Below, piece after piece: positions 1 to 13,792 of a stretch of DNA of 64,000 bases. The DNA comes from Argentina anserina (lineage: Eukaryota > Streptophyta > Magnoliopsida > Rosales > Rosaceae): positions 20,522,001-20,586,000 of the forward strand of contig NC_065877.1 of the NCBI RefSeq assembly GCF_933775445.1. Reading direction: 5' to 3'. The first letter of the stretch is position 1. Each line of letters opens with the position of its first letter. Under the pieces are notes generated by a model. The model worked only from the letters and a program-made list of their open reading frames with translations. It was not told the DNA's origin and did not search any database. A program made the position numbers and the translations under genes.

Positions 1-520
1 GATATATCGCCGATATTTAGAAAACGATACGATATCGCCATATCGGTTGACTATATCGGTCAACGGTCAAATATCGGTCAAATCCCGATATATCGGTCAA
101 ATATCGGTCAAACTCCGATATATCGGTCAAATATCGGTCAAACTTTGAATTTTTTTATTATTTTCTCAATTTTTGTTTAATTTTTTAATATTTATTTCCC
201 TTTTTTTTTTGAAAAACTTTTTTTTTTCATTTTTTCATATATATTTTAAATATATATGATGAATTTTAAGTCTAAATAATCATTCTTAAATGCCTATTTT
301 TATTATTAGATGTCGTTCGTGTACTTTAATTGTCATTAAATCAAGTATTTATTTTCTTTAATTTACTTAGTAGCGTTTTTTTAGTTTATTTGATACATAT
401 TGAAGTATAATTTTATAAATTTTATTGAAAATAAGCAAATCCGATAAAACCGATATATCCCCCAATATATCGTTTTATCTCTCGACCGATACGATACCAA
501 AAACGATATTTAGACCATTG
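1..520. mobile_element. hAT family element with GATATATCGG-type ends, right part
   Basis: The segment is dense in short variants of GATATATCGG and ATATCGGTCAA near position 1-150 and again at 435-510, with an AT-rich middle. Its right end reads GATATTTAGACCATTG, whose reverse complement (CAATGGTCTAAATATC) closely resembles the ends of the element at 18274-18850, which has an 8-bp target duplication. The left end lies outside the window, so the duplication cannot be checked here. No coding sequence remains. Confidence 0.6.
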
Positions 521-3500
521 TCTGTAATTGACTGATTGTGTAGTTGTAGGGAATGGTACTTTGTACCAACAATGCTCAAGATAAAGAAAAGTAAACAAAA
601 AATATCTAAACGTAAGTTAAGTGGAAGAAGTTAGATATAGAATATGCCCAAGTATATGCGAACAAGAAATTAATTTTGTTTGGAGTGTAAGAAGATGGTT
701 GATGTTACTCGAAATATCCCATTGGGAAAGGAATCACTTTTGAGCAAGGTATAATAAGATGATTGTTTTCCTTTGCCCAATTGGTGGAAATAAAGCCTAA
801 AATGGACAATATTAAATTATATCCCCACCTTATGCTTAAAAAGTTAAAATGGACAATTATTCCCACTTTGTTTGGATAGTTACTATAATATGTACACCAA
901 CTTAACCATCGATTAATATAATACTAGCTGTGAGGGCGTCTCTTGAGGCTGTGTTGTAATTATTTGTTGTATTGTAGTAATTGTACCATAAAAATAAAAA
1001 ATAAAAATCTACTTCACCGGGTCTCATAATAGAAATAGTCAAGATATTTAACCTTAAATTTGATTAGTGATCACCGTGACGATTTAGTTTTATTTTTTTA
1101 ATCATAAATGTAAGTAGAAGAAAACTTGAGTAACTTAGATGATAATTTCTTTCCTCATATCGATTGATTTAAGATTATCATGAATTTGAAATTAGGGCAT
1201 CCAAAAATATGGGCATCTTATTTTTGTAATTAAAAAGACCACCTCTTCAATATTTGTGATGCCATCTAGTTAGTCGGTATAGATTATATCTCACACACTT
1301 TTGATTAGGTGAGCTAAAGAAATGAACCAGGGGTCATATGCATTGTCTCCAACTTCCTGAAATAAATGAAATATTACATCCAAAAAAGAAATCAGCAACT
1401 AAAATGTGAGTCATAATCAAAAAGAAACTTTCTCGATCATCAAATTCCTTTCTTGTTCCATTTGGAAATGGAAAGAAGCCATCTACATTTTCATATTTTG
1501 CCCTTAGGATTATGTCAAGAGGCATTTTCTCGTCAATTTATTAAAATTTGGATTTTCTGTGATGCAATCATAAAAGTTGATTGCTAGGTTTTTTTAGTTT
1601 CTTTCCTCTTGTTCTATGGTTCATAAGACCCAATGTACCACACAAAAATATACATGAATAAATAAACAATTATAAAGGCTGATATTATTTCTGTAATTTA
1701 GTTATCCACAACAAAAGATATAAAGTACGTACATAAGTTGTCTGAAGGAAAATTTAAACAAAAAATAGTAATGAAAACGAATTATTGATCAAAAGAAATT
1801 TATCCGTGTACAATACACATAATATAAGCAGAGTCTCAGCTCATAAGCTCATTAGGTGGATTTGATTCAACTTATCTGATACGCAGGTGGATGTATAGCC
1901 ATTCGTTTTCAAAGTTAAACCTGTGGCTGTCCGTACAACTAGAACAAGTGATAAGAAACCTGTGGATCTGGAATAGTCAACAGTCAACACAACACCATAC
2001 CCATGCATGCAGACTCCATCACCCAGAAGCCTCCTCTCCTTGCTTCTTCTCTTCTCGTACGTCGATTCCTAGCTTAGTCAAATTTACATCAAATATACTA
2101 GAAAAATTAACATTGTTTTTATACTCTTCAATCTCTCATTAAGTTAACGTCTTTTATTTTGATCAAATATATATATTGCTTGTTGTTTTAAGCAACATGC
2201 AACAAGATCGAGTACATTTAAAAGGAAAAAAAAACAATGGATATACCTCGATCACCTTCTCGTATCAAAATGAACTTTAGTGTGTATTTGAATGATATAT
2301 AAAATCTGCGACTTCAGGGTTCATAGTTGAAAAGGATCACCCGCACCAACTAGCCTCAACCAAAAATATTGCTAAAGTATGTCAGTACTATAGCTAATGT
2401 ATATGTAGCATTGTGTGGCTAATGTTTTGAATGCATAAATAAGGTATGGTCTTTGAGTTTTAGCTGCTTGCCTGCTTCCAATATATATTGTTGGCTCTAA
2501 GAAAGGACAAGTAGAAGGAGCTAGCTATAGCTAGATTCTAATTATAATCAATCGACCGCGACTAACGGTTGTACGTCTTGAGCCTCAATTTGTAGAAACT
2601 CATTGCCAGGAAATTAATAGCTTTAAGGTCATGCATTACCTTTAAGAATAAAACATGTTAATTAATAGCTATTTTTCTAGCAGATTTGGTTACTGATAGA
2701 CTTGGACAATCGTCGCACCATACTGTGGCTAGGTGGAATGGTGCTACTAATTTCAGATGTTCATGCTATTTACTTTAATTTATTTGATTTAGCTTAGGCT
2801 GTACCAAAGGAATTTCTACCCATTTCCTCTGAAATTACGTACATATACATGCAGTATCTTAGCTTTGCATACTCATCCATCCATCCAATATTGAAGTTAT
2901 AACTATAGGTAGAGAAGTAGGACTTGTTATGCTTATTAAGTAATCGAAATATCATTTGTCTGATGCAGTTGCATGCTGGTGGTACAGTCATCAAAATCAA
3001 ATTACTAACATCAGCAAAACCACTTGCTGCATAATTTATAATCTTATATTTAGTGGGAATTCGTACAATTACTATTCACTACTGAGTGCAAGGTCAATTT
3101 TGCCCTCAGATCTGCATTGAGTAATGTCACATGTACCCCTGATTGCGCCAGAAGAGGATGTGAGGACTGAATTTTCTTTAATACTTTACTTTGTTTGGAT
3201 ACTGAGAAATGGGTGGTACTTGGAGAATGGATTAAAGCACATAATTCATTTGCTATAAGCTCGAGAACTAAGAATCAACAATGACACATCAATTTAAGTA
3301 CTCTTCCCCATTTTAGGCATTGAATGTTCTCTTCAAACAAACAAAGAACATATCATGTAAAAGTAAAAGACTAAATCCTTCATTAACTGTTTTTCCAATG
3401 CTTTGTTAGAGAGCTAAAAGACTGTTTGTATATACAATATATACCTTTTCTTTTTTTATTGTTTGTTGGCTTTGGTACATTTGGTGTAAAATTGACCTAT

Positions 3501-4076
3501 ACATTTTCTAGTAAGATTTTAGAATTAATATGTGTGTCTCATACCGAAAAGGTCAAGCCAATAATCCACTCTTTTTTACTTATTTTTTTCTTTTCCTAAT
3601 GCAGTTTTACAGTTTCAAAAGCAACAATGACTTTGCTTCAGGATCTTGATCGTTGCATCGCAAGCTATTGATCTGTTAGTTCAGTTCGTCTACTGGATTT
3701 TAAGAACGAAATGTTCAATTCATAGAGCGCACAAAGCTAAAAAGCACATCATGTAAATACTTTCTTTGAACTGCTTGTCTTTGTTATAAATATATATGAT
3801 TAGAGTTACATTTACATTTTACAGTTGCACATGTATTTGTAGTAAGGTAACTAAGGTTGTTACGTAGTTTGCTATCGTTTTTTTTTCTGATTCGCATAAG
3901 TTTTTTATCCCATGTGTTTATTTGATGTTTTTATTTTCTCTGAATTGCGCATTGATACTTTCGTATACTCCTATATTCTATTCTCTTATATTTTTATATT
4001 TTTACTAACAAATTTAACAACAATTTTAAATTCTTTTCTTTTGCTCATAGTCAATCTGGCAGTCAGCTGAGGCAGA
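521..4076. other. Intergenic, no gene recognised
   Basis: AT-rich sequence with only short, non-conserved reading frames (all under 85 codons, none with a recognisable motif). I see no terminal repeats, tRNA or rRNA signature. It ends at the target-site duplication AGA (4074-4076) of the next CACTA element. Confidence 0.5.
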
Positions 4077-4534
4077 CACTAGGCCAAAATGTTAAATAAA
4101 CAATAGTTTGTAGACAATGCACGGCAAAAAAAAAACTATTGTCTAAAAACTCAGACAATGGTATCAAAATAAGCATTGTTTGAAATTTGAGTCCAGACAG
4201 TGGTTTTATAAGTATCATTGTTAGATCTCATGTAAGACAATGTTTTATATCTTGCCTCAAAACACAATGCACATATTTATGCTAAAAACAATGGTTGTGT
4301 AACTGGATATTGTCTGTACCCAAATTGAGGACAATTGTTTTTCTTCTTGTCCAAAACATTGCATGAACTGTTTCAGACAATATATGTTTTACGATAGTTG
4401 GATGAGAGGTTTTGATGCATTGTAGGAAGAAATGACGAACAATGATTTTTTTAACTAATAAGGCATTATCGTCTTTGTGCATTGGTATATAAATCGAAGT
4501 TTGGGGTTACGGTTCTCACTAAATTCACCAACAC

Positions 4535-4650
<116 letters not shown>

Positions 4651-4739
4651 GATTTCCCTTCATCCTCTAACCCTAAATCCAACCCAAACCACCTTCCCAT
4701 CATAGGCTCCTCCACCGCCCCACCGCCCCATGCTCCGGC

Positions 4740-5035
4740 CTCTACTCAAATCAAAACAACAATAGCCTCCCCCAACTCCTCAAACGCTCCTCTGCACTCC
4801 TCGACCATATACTACACTTCTCCGACCCCGAAGTCATTGCTGCCATGAGTCGGGACGTTTCCCATACCCGCTCCATCCCCATTGCCTTCGACCGCCGCCC
4901 TATCACGAGGCCGTCAACACCACTAAGGTCAAGCTCACCGACATCAACTCCACTCTCTTCAAGAAGGTCGAGGACCTCGTTCTCCCCCCCCCCCCCACCC
5001 GTCGAGGACCCCGTCCACTTTGATCCATCTAATTT
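4740..5035 (+). pseudogene. Captured host-gene exon fragment, unidentified
   Basis: A GC-rich, codon-like stretch stands out from the AT-rich surroundings. It reads as an amphipathic segment ([15 protein letters not shown], then IAFDRRP) in one frame up to about 4900, then shifts by one base and continues with EAVNTTKVKLTDIN and KKVEDLV up to about 4980, followed by a poly-C/proline run and VEDPVHFDPSNF. The single frameshift and the lack of further open sequence show a decayed exon rather than a working gene. I do not recognise the parent family. Its place between CACTA ends suggests transposon capture. Confidence 0.5.
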
Positions 5036-8000
5036 TGTTATCACATATCTATCTCTGATTTTTTTTGGGTGTGGCTTTTAGCGTTCTGAATTTTAGGTTT
5101 CAATTTGCTTTTGGTTTTAGGGTTTTGAATTCATATTAATTATTCGATTTGGGGTATTTGATATTGGATGAATACTGATTGGTAGGGCGTAAGGGGAGGA
5201 AGATAAGAGTATTACTAATACTCATTGCATCTTCTGAGGGTAAGTGTTAGTTTAAGATTTAGTCATTGTGTATGGCTTATGAGTTTCTTATAATACATTT
5301 ATTACTCATGTATCATGTACTTGTTAAATCAAACATTATGTTCTCATAGTTTTAATTTGATTACATGAAAGAAAAGTGGTAGTTACACCATTAAAATTAT
5401 CATGGAGGACTCTACCATACATGGAGTTCATATTTGAACTTAAAGAGCTGAGTATCTCTCTCTCCCTCTAGTCTCATTTGTAATTATTTGTGTTATGATG
5501 TTCTGTTATACTTCTATAAATATGAATATGGATTTACTTGCCTAGTATGAAGTTTTCTAAATAAATTGGCTTTCATCAATTCCACATGATGTGTATGTCT
5601 GCAATACGAATACAAGATTGAGCTAAGGTAGTCAAAGAATAAAATAATTGAGCATTCTCTAGCATGCTTGTTGCTGCATATTTTTTTGATACTAAATATT
5701 TTAGTGAGTATCATGTCTTTTCCTTTCCATACTTGGTATAGTCCATCATATTACCTATCTTTTAAGCCCAAAAGCAGCACCACTAAGGTAGCCTGCCGCA
5801 CTTGGAACCTTTAGTCGTGGTGAACCTGTAACTTGAACTGTGTCATCTAAATGAGGTAGCCTCCCACTGAATTATGGTAGGCATTTAAAATCTAAGCTAG
5901 AATTTATGTCATTCATTGCAAACGGTAAGCAACTTAAGATACTAATTACAATATTGTTCAGCTTCTACCACACAAGTGAAAATATATACATTGGTATATT
6001 GAGACTAGTCCATTTATTGATGAAGGCACAAGAGATTTATTGAAAGTCAAATATACTTTGATGAAGCTAATTAGGGAAGAATATTTCAGAGTCTGATTTC
6101 CTCATTCTTGCTAATAATTCTATTGTTCTTTTCATATTTGGTCATATGAAGATAAACGATTTTGGCGTACTCTTTTGAGGTCACACTTTTTGTTGCATGT
6201 CACTTTATTTCAACAAGAAACCATACCTTGTCTTTCAGGGGATGACGTATATATCATGGTACACATGTTATGATTTTTCTTTATACTTACTCTTATGCTC
6301 ATGGTTTATATAATATAAGTAGATTGCTAACTTAGATATGTATTATAAATTGAACAATTGTCATTTGCACATTAGTTGTGAGACTACAACTTTGGTTTTT
6401 GTAATATTAGGTTCAAATGATGGACTACAAAGACAACTGAAAATCACTTTACATAGGCAAATAACTCAGGTACTTGCTGTAGGAGGAAAAAAATGTCTAT
6501 TAACTCCATACAATTAGCTGAGAAATCTGAGTACGTGTTGATCAAGTGTAGTTAATTTCATAGATGACTTTGATCTGGAGTGGTTTCTTCTAGTAAACTA
6601 TGCAACTTGTTTCAGTTTTAGGGGCGCAGCTGCTTTTCAAAAGTGCATAGGGAGTTTTGGTAGAATAGGTGTTGTGTTGGCTCATGTTCTTCAAAAGCCT
6701 TTACAGATCTGATCCATTCACCATCAAGGACAACGAGGTTTGTACATTCCCCTATAAATTCTAAAACTAGTGTACCATGTTTTGTACGTTCTGGGTTCTT
6801 TACTCTAATTGTTGAACTGTGTGTGCCATATCGACATATCTAATTTGGTACTATTCATTCAATGTGATTTGGTTGAACTGTGGTCTTTGCTTCATTGAAT
6901 TATATATTTGTGCAAATAAATAAGCATGGTATATGAAAGCTGTTGAAACCCTTCTTACACCAGTCCTAATAGTCTTCACTACATTCAAAAGTATGCAACA
7001 CTCAAAAAGAAATGACAACAAGACCATGAACAATAAATATGTCTAACTATTTTATTTTCCAATTAACATAAGAGATTAATTAACATGCACGACATGTATC
7101 ATCTTAAAAGTTTAAACCAGAAATTATACAGTCCCTATATTTTAAATTTGATGTTTATGTAACTAACTTTTTCTAACCCTTGATTTGATTATTCTTAATT
7201 GTATGATTAGTATACTCTATCAATTTTTTAAATCCATATCATAGTAATATTTTAGTCTATCATATAAATAGCATTGTATCTTTTGTTCATTAGATTTTTT
7301 TATATTTTTCTTCAGGTACATCTTGTTCTTGCAAGGCGTGTGGTAGCTCTGGCATAAAGAAAGGAACAAAGAAATTAAAGGTTATTTTTGGCTAGTGGAG
7401 CATATGATAGTATTTTGGGAGGTTTCCTAGTATTATTTAGTTATTGAAGTTTTTTCTCTTCAATGTACATAGACAATTTGATAAAGAGTAGGTTGAGATA
7501 TACGAGACAAAAGGCTTATCCTTATCATTTGATTAAGTTGTGGAAGTGAGAATATTCTTCTTTTGAAATTGATTAAGTTATGTTAAAGAAATTGTTGGTA
7601 TTGGTAATTGCATGGAACAAATGACAATTCAAATGAAAAAAAAGCAATTCAATTTTACTGAATTTGGCTATTGATGAATGATAAACAATAGTTTCTCACA
7701 AAACCGATAGTGAAAAATATTGTCTGATAAAACCATAGACAATAGTTAAAATAAAATAGACCATTGATTAAATTGACTAAAAATCATTGTCTGAGATAGA
7801 TTATACACAATAGGAAAATTGGAAAAGTATCATTGTTAAATAGATTATTATAAAATGCTTGTTTATTAAAAAATATTGTCTCTTCTAGTGTTCAAACAAT
7901 GATTCTCTTAACCATGTTCATTGTTTGAGTTGATATCAGACAATGTTGTGCATTGTATGAACCATGTAACATATAATTGTTTAATAGACAATAGTACACC

Positions 8001-8054
8001 CATACATCAGACAATGGGCAAAAACCATTGTTAACCTTGATTTTTGACCTAGTG

Positions 8055-8652
8055 AGATCAATAAAACTAGATATATCAGATATTTCGAATGAACAAATAT
8101 ATAGAATACATTAAACTTATTTCAAGAACATTATTATATGAAGTTGTGCACGAATGATTTCAACAATTCGTACATTATATTAAACTTATTCCAGTTAAAG
8201 ATTTTGAGCAAATATGGTATTACAGTTCAACATTTACATTTACATTACACGACAAGTAATAAGTCCCACAACCACTTAAATAGAAATAAAAGAAAACACA
8301 TGTTCATGTAGAAAATACAGGTTCATTTTCATTTATGATGAGATCTGATTTATGAGATGATGTTTTTCAAGTAGATTTTTTTAAATGAATATAATTTTGT
8401 ATATTTTCAGTATTGGTAAACCTTCGCTGCGGCAGCGCGCGGTCATTTTGTCTAGTGCATCAAATTAACTAATTAACCTAGTATTCCTTCGTAAAGAAAA
8501 AACTCATTAACGTAGTAACTATGGGCGCCTGCGGTTTTGTTTCCAATAACGTCAGAGTTGATCATATATATGCATATATGGGAGTTATGATCAAGATCCC
8601 CTGTTTATTTTGAACAATAGGTCCCTTTTAATTAACTAGCTTAGTCAATAGC
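8055..8652. other. Intergenic, nothing recognised
   Basis: AT-rich sequence between the CACTA element and the next hAT MITE. No open frame over 60 codons and no repeat structure stands out. Confidence 0.5.
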
Positions 8653-8660
8653 GGACTCAT

Positions 8661-9254
8661 CTATGTAGCACGGACACGGACACGAGTGTCCGTATTGGAC
8701 ACGATTCGATACGTAGACACGGCATATAAATTTTTTTTGGACACGGACACGTGGTGGACACGTCAATTAAAATTATTTTAATATATATATATATATATTT
8801 ATTTATTAAAAAAATAATTTAAAAATTTGAAAGTATTTAGATGTGTATATATATTAAAGTGTGCATAAATATAACAAAAACTGAATCTGTTGGAATGGTT
8901 GAGGATTTGTTGGATCATTTGGATGACCAAGGTTCGAATCTCACCACAAACATTTATATTTTTATCATGAGTTTCTCTCCTTATATATATTAAAGTGTGC
9001 ATAAATATAACAAAAATTGAATCTGTTGGAATGGTTGAGGAGTTGTTGGGTGCCTTGGATGACCAAGGTTCGATTCTCACCATAAGCACTTTCACTTTTA
9101 TTATGAGTTGGTGCGTGTCCGCGTGTCCGATTCCGACACTCGCGTGTCCGGACCGTGTCCAAATTGAGTTCGCGTGTCCAAACGTGTCTGAGCGTGTCCG
9201 TGTCCGTGTCAGACACGCAATACGGACCCTTGGCCGCGTGTCCGTGCTTCATAG
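8661..9254. mobile_element. hAT-type MITE with GGACACG subterminal repeats, 594 bp
   Basis: The exact 8-bp duplication GGACTCAT flanks the element (8653-8660 and 9255-9262). Terminal inverted repeats are CTATGTAGCACGGACACG on the left and, on the complementary strand, CTATGAAGCACGGACACG on the right. Both ends carry many GGACACG/CGTGTCC units (about 8667-8765 and 9110-9245). An 8-bp target duplication with short inverted repeats fits the hAT superfamily. There is no transposase. The centre is a tandem pair of tRNA-like units. Confidence 0.85.
8849..9107 (+). repeat. Tandem pair (period 136 bp) of tRNA-like units inside the hAT MITE
   Basis: Two copies of the same segment contain a candidate Pol III A box (TGGTTGAGGA) and a B box (GGTTCGAATC at 8931; GGTTCGATTC at 9067) with a short stem-like CTCACC after it. 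The spacing between the boxes is tRNA-like, but no full cloverleaf is evident. They may be SINE heads or captured tRNA-related sequence that was duplicated after insertion. Confidence 0.5.
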
Positions 9255-9262
9255 GGACTCAT

Positions 9263-10386
9263 GCATGCATATGCGAATACTTACAAAATTAAAATGTACA
9301 TGCAGTTAACTTATTTTAATTTTTAGGGTTCCAGGTCTGTGATCATCCTTTGATTCTCTTCTGAACTAAATTTGGTGGATCTATATGACAACCCACCCAA
9401 TTTCCACCTTAGCTAGTCGATTTGCTCCACTGATATACATAAGAGTTAATGCGTGATTTTATCGAAACCCCTAGCTAGCTCTTTGATTATGTAAAAATTT
9501 CTAAGCTAGCTTACTAAATATCTCGGGCCCTTCCTGTTCAATATTTGAGACTAATTTTCTTACACCGTACCACCATGGGATTGATGGAAAACGATATGAC
9601 GTGAGGTTAATACAAGAAAAGATTGAAAAATCGCTCATCAGTAATCAAGGACTACTGTTACAACTTTAGTACGCATGGGCTTGAGCCATAGCTACGCAAG
9701 GCACACACATTTTTTAGTATTGAAGTAAGGCAGATTAGTGGCTGGCATTAACCTCGCTAGACAATTGGTTGGCTTGATATTAGCCTCGCTAGCATAGTTA
9801 TTAACTTTGCTAGCACGAGACGGATGCAAGCATAATAGACTCGGAAGCATGGCTAGATATTAGTCTCGCTAGTAGATTCGTAGGTAGATGGGAAGTTAGA
9901 GGTATTAGTGTGTGGAAGAAGCCCAACGAGTCCACGACTTTACAACAGCACTGCGTCACTGAGTGGTGACATGGAATATTCAGATTTGATGTAGGAGGTT
10001 TGTAGTGCAGAGCAGGCCTGCCGCATTGAAGGAATCTAAAACTTCTTCATGGACAAGAAGGGATTGGGTCGTTGTACGTTGAGATAGTCTTGGATCATCG
10101 ATTGTTTTTTTTTTTGACAATGAGATCATCGATTGTTCTTCAATCCTAGAAGCGACACATCTAAGCAATTTGGTGGTACACCTCCACCAACCTGCATCGG
10201 TGGCTTACGCAGCATGGGCAGCTACAATGCAAGCAATCAGGGTTGCGTTTGCCTAAGAATTACAAAGTATTAATCTGTTGGCAAGCAGAAGCGGAGGCAC
10301 GTAGGAGCCTACTGGTTCTTGTGCACCAGTAAGCATTTATGTATCTTCTTCTTTGACATAGGACATAAATGATGGTTTGCTCACTT
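9263..10386. other. Intergenic, no gene recognised
   Basis: Contains several loose copies of a CTCGCTAG-like motif at about 9740-9870 and no conserved reading frame. The 62-codon frame on the minus strand near 10000 shows no known motif. Confidence 0.45.
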
Positions 10387-10394
10387 GATGTAGT

Positions 10395-11732
10395 CAGGTG
10401 TTCGAAATATCGGATATATCAGCCGATATATCGCTGATATTTCGAATCTGATAGGCTAAGTGCATATCATCTGAAATTATCGGGTCAACCCGATATTTGA
10501 CCCAAAAATCCGATATATCGGGTCAAAAGCCGATATTGACCTGGTTAAAATATAAAAAAACAAAAGTCTTTTTCTCGCTGTATTCAACCATTTCGATCTG
10601 AGAACAAAAAAGATGCGGCCCTGCAAACTGAAGAAAGAAGACGATTGAAAGAGAAGACCATCTTCTCAAAAGAACTGAAGAAGATCAGAAGAACTGAAGA
10701 AGGATTTGGCTTATGCGTAAGTAGAGTAGTAGGAGTCAATATCAAAGGTTGGAACAGGTAAAAACCCTTCTGCCCCTTCTAGGTCTTGCGATGGATTGTT
10801 AGATGCCTCTTGTAAATTGTAATTAAAATAATAAGTTTAGTTGTGAATTGGGTTCAGTTGGGATTTGGATTAAGTTCTAGTTTTTATTGTAATTCATTCT
10901 CGATTTGGGTTTATAAGTTTATGTGATTCTGGGTTTGATTATTTGAGAATTGAGTTGAATTTTCTGTTGTAATTGTGGTTAATTAATTTGAATGCAGGTT
11001 TCCGTCTTGTGGATTAGAGACTATAGAGGCTAGCTAGAAGGCTAGAAGGATTACTTGATTGATTTGAATGCTAACTGTAATAGTAAGTCACCTCTATGCT
11101 TGCGTTTCTTATATTTGTTCTTGTTGGGAATTTTTTTTTTGTAATTAATTAGTAATATGAATTATAGAAGGATTAGAAGCAAACGAGTAACTGTAAAATA
11201 ATTTAACAGTAAATCTGAATGATATTATAAGACTGGTCTCTTGTTCTATGCTTAGTTGTTTACTGAATTACAGCTAAAGTTGAATGCATATGCATAATGT
11301 ATTGCAGGATTGAATTTGTGATGGCTCATAGTGTTGGTACTAGTTCTTCAAGAGTTTCTAATACAACAAGAACTACTCTAACGACAAATACCCCAACACA
11401 AGAAAGTTATGAAATACTATGGAGACTGGCTTTGTCGGATGTTGGTTGAGAATATGGATTTTGTGAGGATCATAATGAGAGAAATGTGGTTACTTACACA
11501 TTGTGTAACAAAAGAGATAATATTGTGGAATAACTCGATTAAAAGAGCAAATAGCCAATGTATCCAATGTATTTTGAAGTATAAGTTTTATTTTCTTAAG
11601 TTTATATAGTACCTTTTGAAGTATAGATTTATAAATATAATAAAATTAATTAAAAATTAACAAATCTGATAAATTCGATATATGCCGATATATCATTTTC
11701 CCCAAAACCGATACGATTCTGATAAACGATTG
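10395..11732 (+). mobile_element. Decayed hAT transposon of the GATATATCGG family
   Basis: The left end CAGGTGTTCGAAATATC and the right end (complement CAATCGTTTATCAG) are flanked by GATGTAGT (10387-10394) and GTTGTAGT (11733-11740), a 7-of-8 match to an 8-bp duplication. Both ends carry the family's GATATATCGG-type repeats (10400-10540 and 11675-11720). The interior keeps an intron-like stretch and the first coding exon of a BED-finger hAT transposase, so this copy links the family to the hAT superfamily. Confidence 0.75.
11322..11535 (+). pseudogene. hAT transposase, N-terminal BED zinc-finger remnant
   Basis: After an acceptor-like TTGCAG at about 11304-11309, an ATG opens a Ser/Thr-rich leader (MAHSVGTSSSR) followed by WRLALSDVG-stop-EYGF and HNERNVVTYTLC. 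Plant hAT transposases begin with such a BED finger, usually with a Trp after the Gly and two Cys as CxxC. Here the Trp codon has become TGA (about 11445) and the first Cys of the CxxC pair appears as Tyr. Further in-frame stops follow and the catalytic and dimerisation domains are absent. It cannot encode an active protein. Confidence 0.6.
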
Positions 11733-12739
11733 GTTGTAGTGGGTGAGTCTCAGAGTGCTTATATCCATTTTCGTATGTCTTCAGTACGTTCAAGCCTTCC
11801 TGGTAGCATTATTACTTTTTTCTTCTATTTTTTCTTTACTTTTCAACTCATGTCTCTATTTTTTTCTTTTCAATTTATTCTTCTTTTAATTAACTTTTTT
11901 TCAATATTGGTGAGTAAATTTATATATTGAAGATCATACAATTTATGTGTCTTCACCACAAGAAAAAAACCCATTTACAACATAAAAATACACGCCTTTA
12001 AAAACCACGTAGTAAAATGACATTTTCAATTACAATGTGCATTTATGCGCCATAAATTATTACTTACAACACGTTTTGCACACCATAGATGATTTTTTAC
12101 GACTTGTTTTGAACACTATAAATTACCATTTATGGCGCACTATGCATGCCGTAAATGTCTTTCTGATTAAAAAAAACATTTAAATTAAAAGATCTCAATT
12201 CATAGCCCGTAAACATAGCAAAATTAAGAGTAGAACAAATAAAGAAAACCTTCTTATAGTTTATTATTCCACTAATGATATAATTATTTCAAATGTAAGG
12301 GTACTTATATAAAACAATACCGACTTAGTACTAATCAATCTATAAAAAGACCATGTACCGAAGCCCACAGTGGCATAGGCTGGCATTGTAAAGCTTTCTC
12401 CCTGAGCTAAACCCTAAAGACGACCAAGTTCATCCTGTACATAGCATGGCATAAAGAAATTAGAGGGTTCTTTGACACAAGCCTTAAGTGTTATTAGCTA
12501 AATCCTTGGATTGAATTAAACAAATTTGATCAAGTAATGTATCTACTATACAGTTATAAGATCGTCTGCATACTATTTGATCTTTTCCTTTTCATTTACT
12601 TTTTCTCTACAAAAAAAAACTAATTCACAGTGCAAATGCAACATTTCACATGCATAATGTCTGTACATGATAAGACGAGCAGCAAAACACCACAAGATTT
12701 AACAGAGTTCAGTGATACAACCAATTAACGGAAATTTGT

Positions 12740-13287
12740 ATCATGAATTCATGATGGCAGAAAATAGTTTAGAGAACTTACATCCTGAAAAAAAATCTGA
12801 CAAAGAAATCGACATAGAAGCGGCGCCCAAAGTAGCATAATCAACTTCCTTTAAAGTACTATCAATAAACTCTGGGGTCTCCAAGGTGCAATGCTCATCC
12901 AGTAACAGTACTAGCCTTACACTCAACTTAAAAACTAATAGGTCTATTTGTAAACAATTAATATAGCAAAAGAAAACAAGATGAGAACTCCTACCCAGTG
13001 AAGATGGTAGTGAAGATGGTGGAGAAGCCATTCACTGAGACACAAGCCTTGAAGCAAGAATTGTGTCATAGGTTCCAATAACTTGCTAGTCAACTTTTCC
13101 CGCTTCTCCAATTGATCTCCCTGATACATACAGAAATTGGTTGACACTCAAAATCCTAAAATACATCCAACCACAAATTCACATAACAAAAAATAGTTTC
13201 TACACGTTAAATCAGAGTCAAGTCATATCAAACCAGTCACAACCTTTCCATGATTAGACTGTTGAAGTAGAGCCTGAAAGTACTTTG
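12740..13287 (-). pseudogene. Exon fragments of an unidentified host gene
   Basis: Read on the minus strand, exon-like pieces are bounded by plausible splice sites. One piece ends at about 13244 before a GTTGTG donor and is the continuation of the exon piece at 16365-16407 across the LTR insertion; together they read GDIDIGRIKQSK then YFQALLQQSNHGK in one frame. A second piece starts at 13120 after a CAG acceptor and reads GDQLEKREKLTSKLLEP. A third, near 12800-12890, reads LETPEFIDSTLKEVDYATL. These are hydrophilic, protein-like segments separated by AT-rich intron-like sequence. I do not recognise the family, and no complete gene is present. Confidence 0.45.
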
Positions 13288-13792
13288 TGTTGAAAATGGT
13301 GAACTGAACTTGGCAAAATGTTCTAAGTGTTTCATTCAGTTGAAGATTACAAGAACAAAAGAGAACTTAAATAACAAGAAAAAAGTTGTTAACCTACTGT
13401 GTACAGTACAAAGTTGAAACTAGATTTATACAAACCAAGGAAACCAGAAATTAAGGAATAGTAGTTGATTGAGTGACAAACAACCAGGAATTGAGGAGAG
13501 AAAATCTGCAAAATTGATCTTGCATTAAATACTGTAGGAAGAGCTTCAAACGACACCAAATGAAGGAAACGACCACCAACTTGAGCAAATGACATCCTTC
13601 GCCTTCACCTTCACCATTCGCCAGAGAGAGCAGGTATGCTTGCAGCCCTGCACCAAGCACAGCTACACTTGCAGGCTGCAGTTCCACTTGCAACTCTGCC
13701 TGCACAGCCTCTACAGCCTTTCTTCCCTGCAGCACTCTGCAGCCATGGCTTCACCGCCAATATTTCAACACACCACCACGATACTTCCAATA
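13288..13792 (-). repeat. 3' LTR of the PPR-carrying retrotransposon
   Basis: 505 bp, matching 15860-16364 throughout by eye (offset 2572). It is flanked on its outer side by the target duplication CTTTG and on its inner side by the purine-rich tract at 13793-13801. The frames over it (for example 13389-13595 and 13451-13735, minus) recur unchanged in the other LTR and are not genes. Confidence 0.92.

Noticed and set aside
13389..13735. Minus-strand frames of 68 and 94 codons that occur twice (also at 15961-16307)
   Set aside because: They are duplicated only because they lie in the two identical LTRs, and they have no protein-like features.
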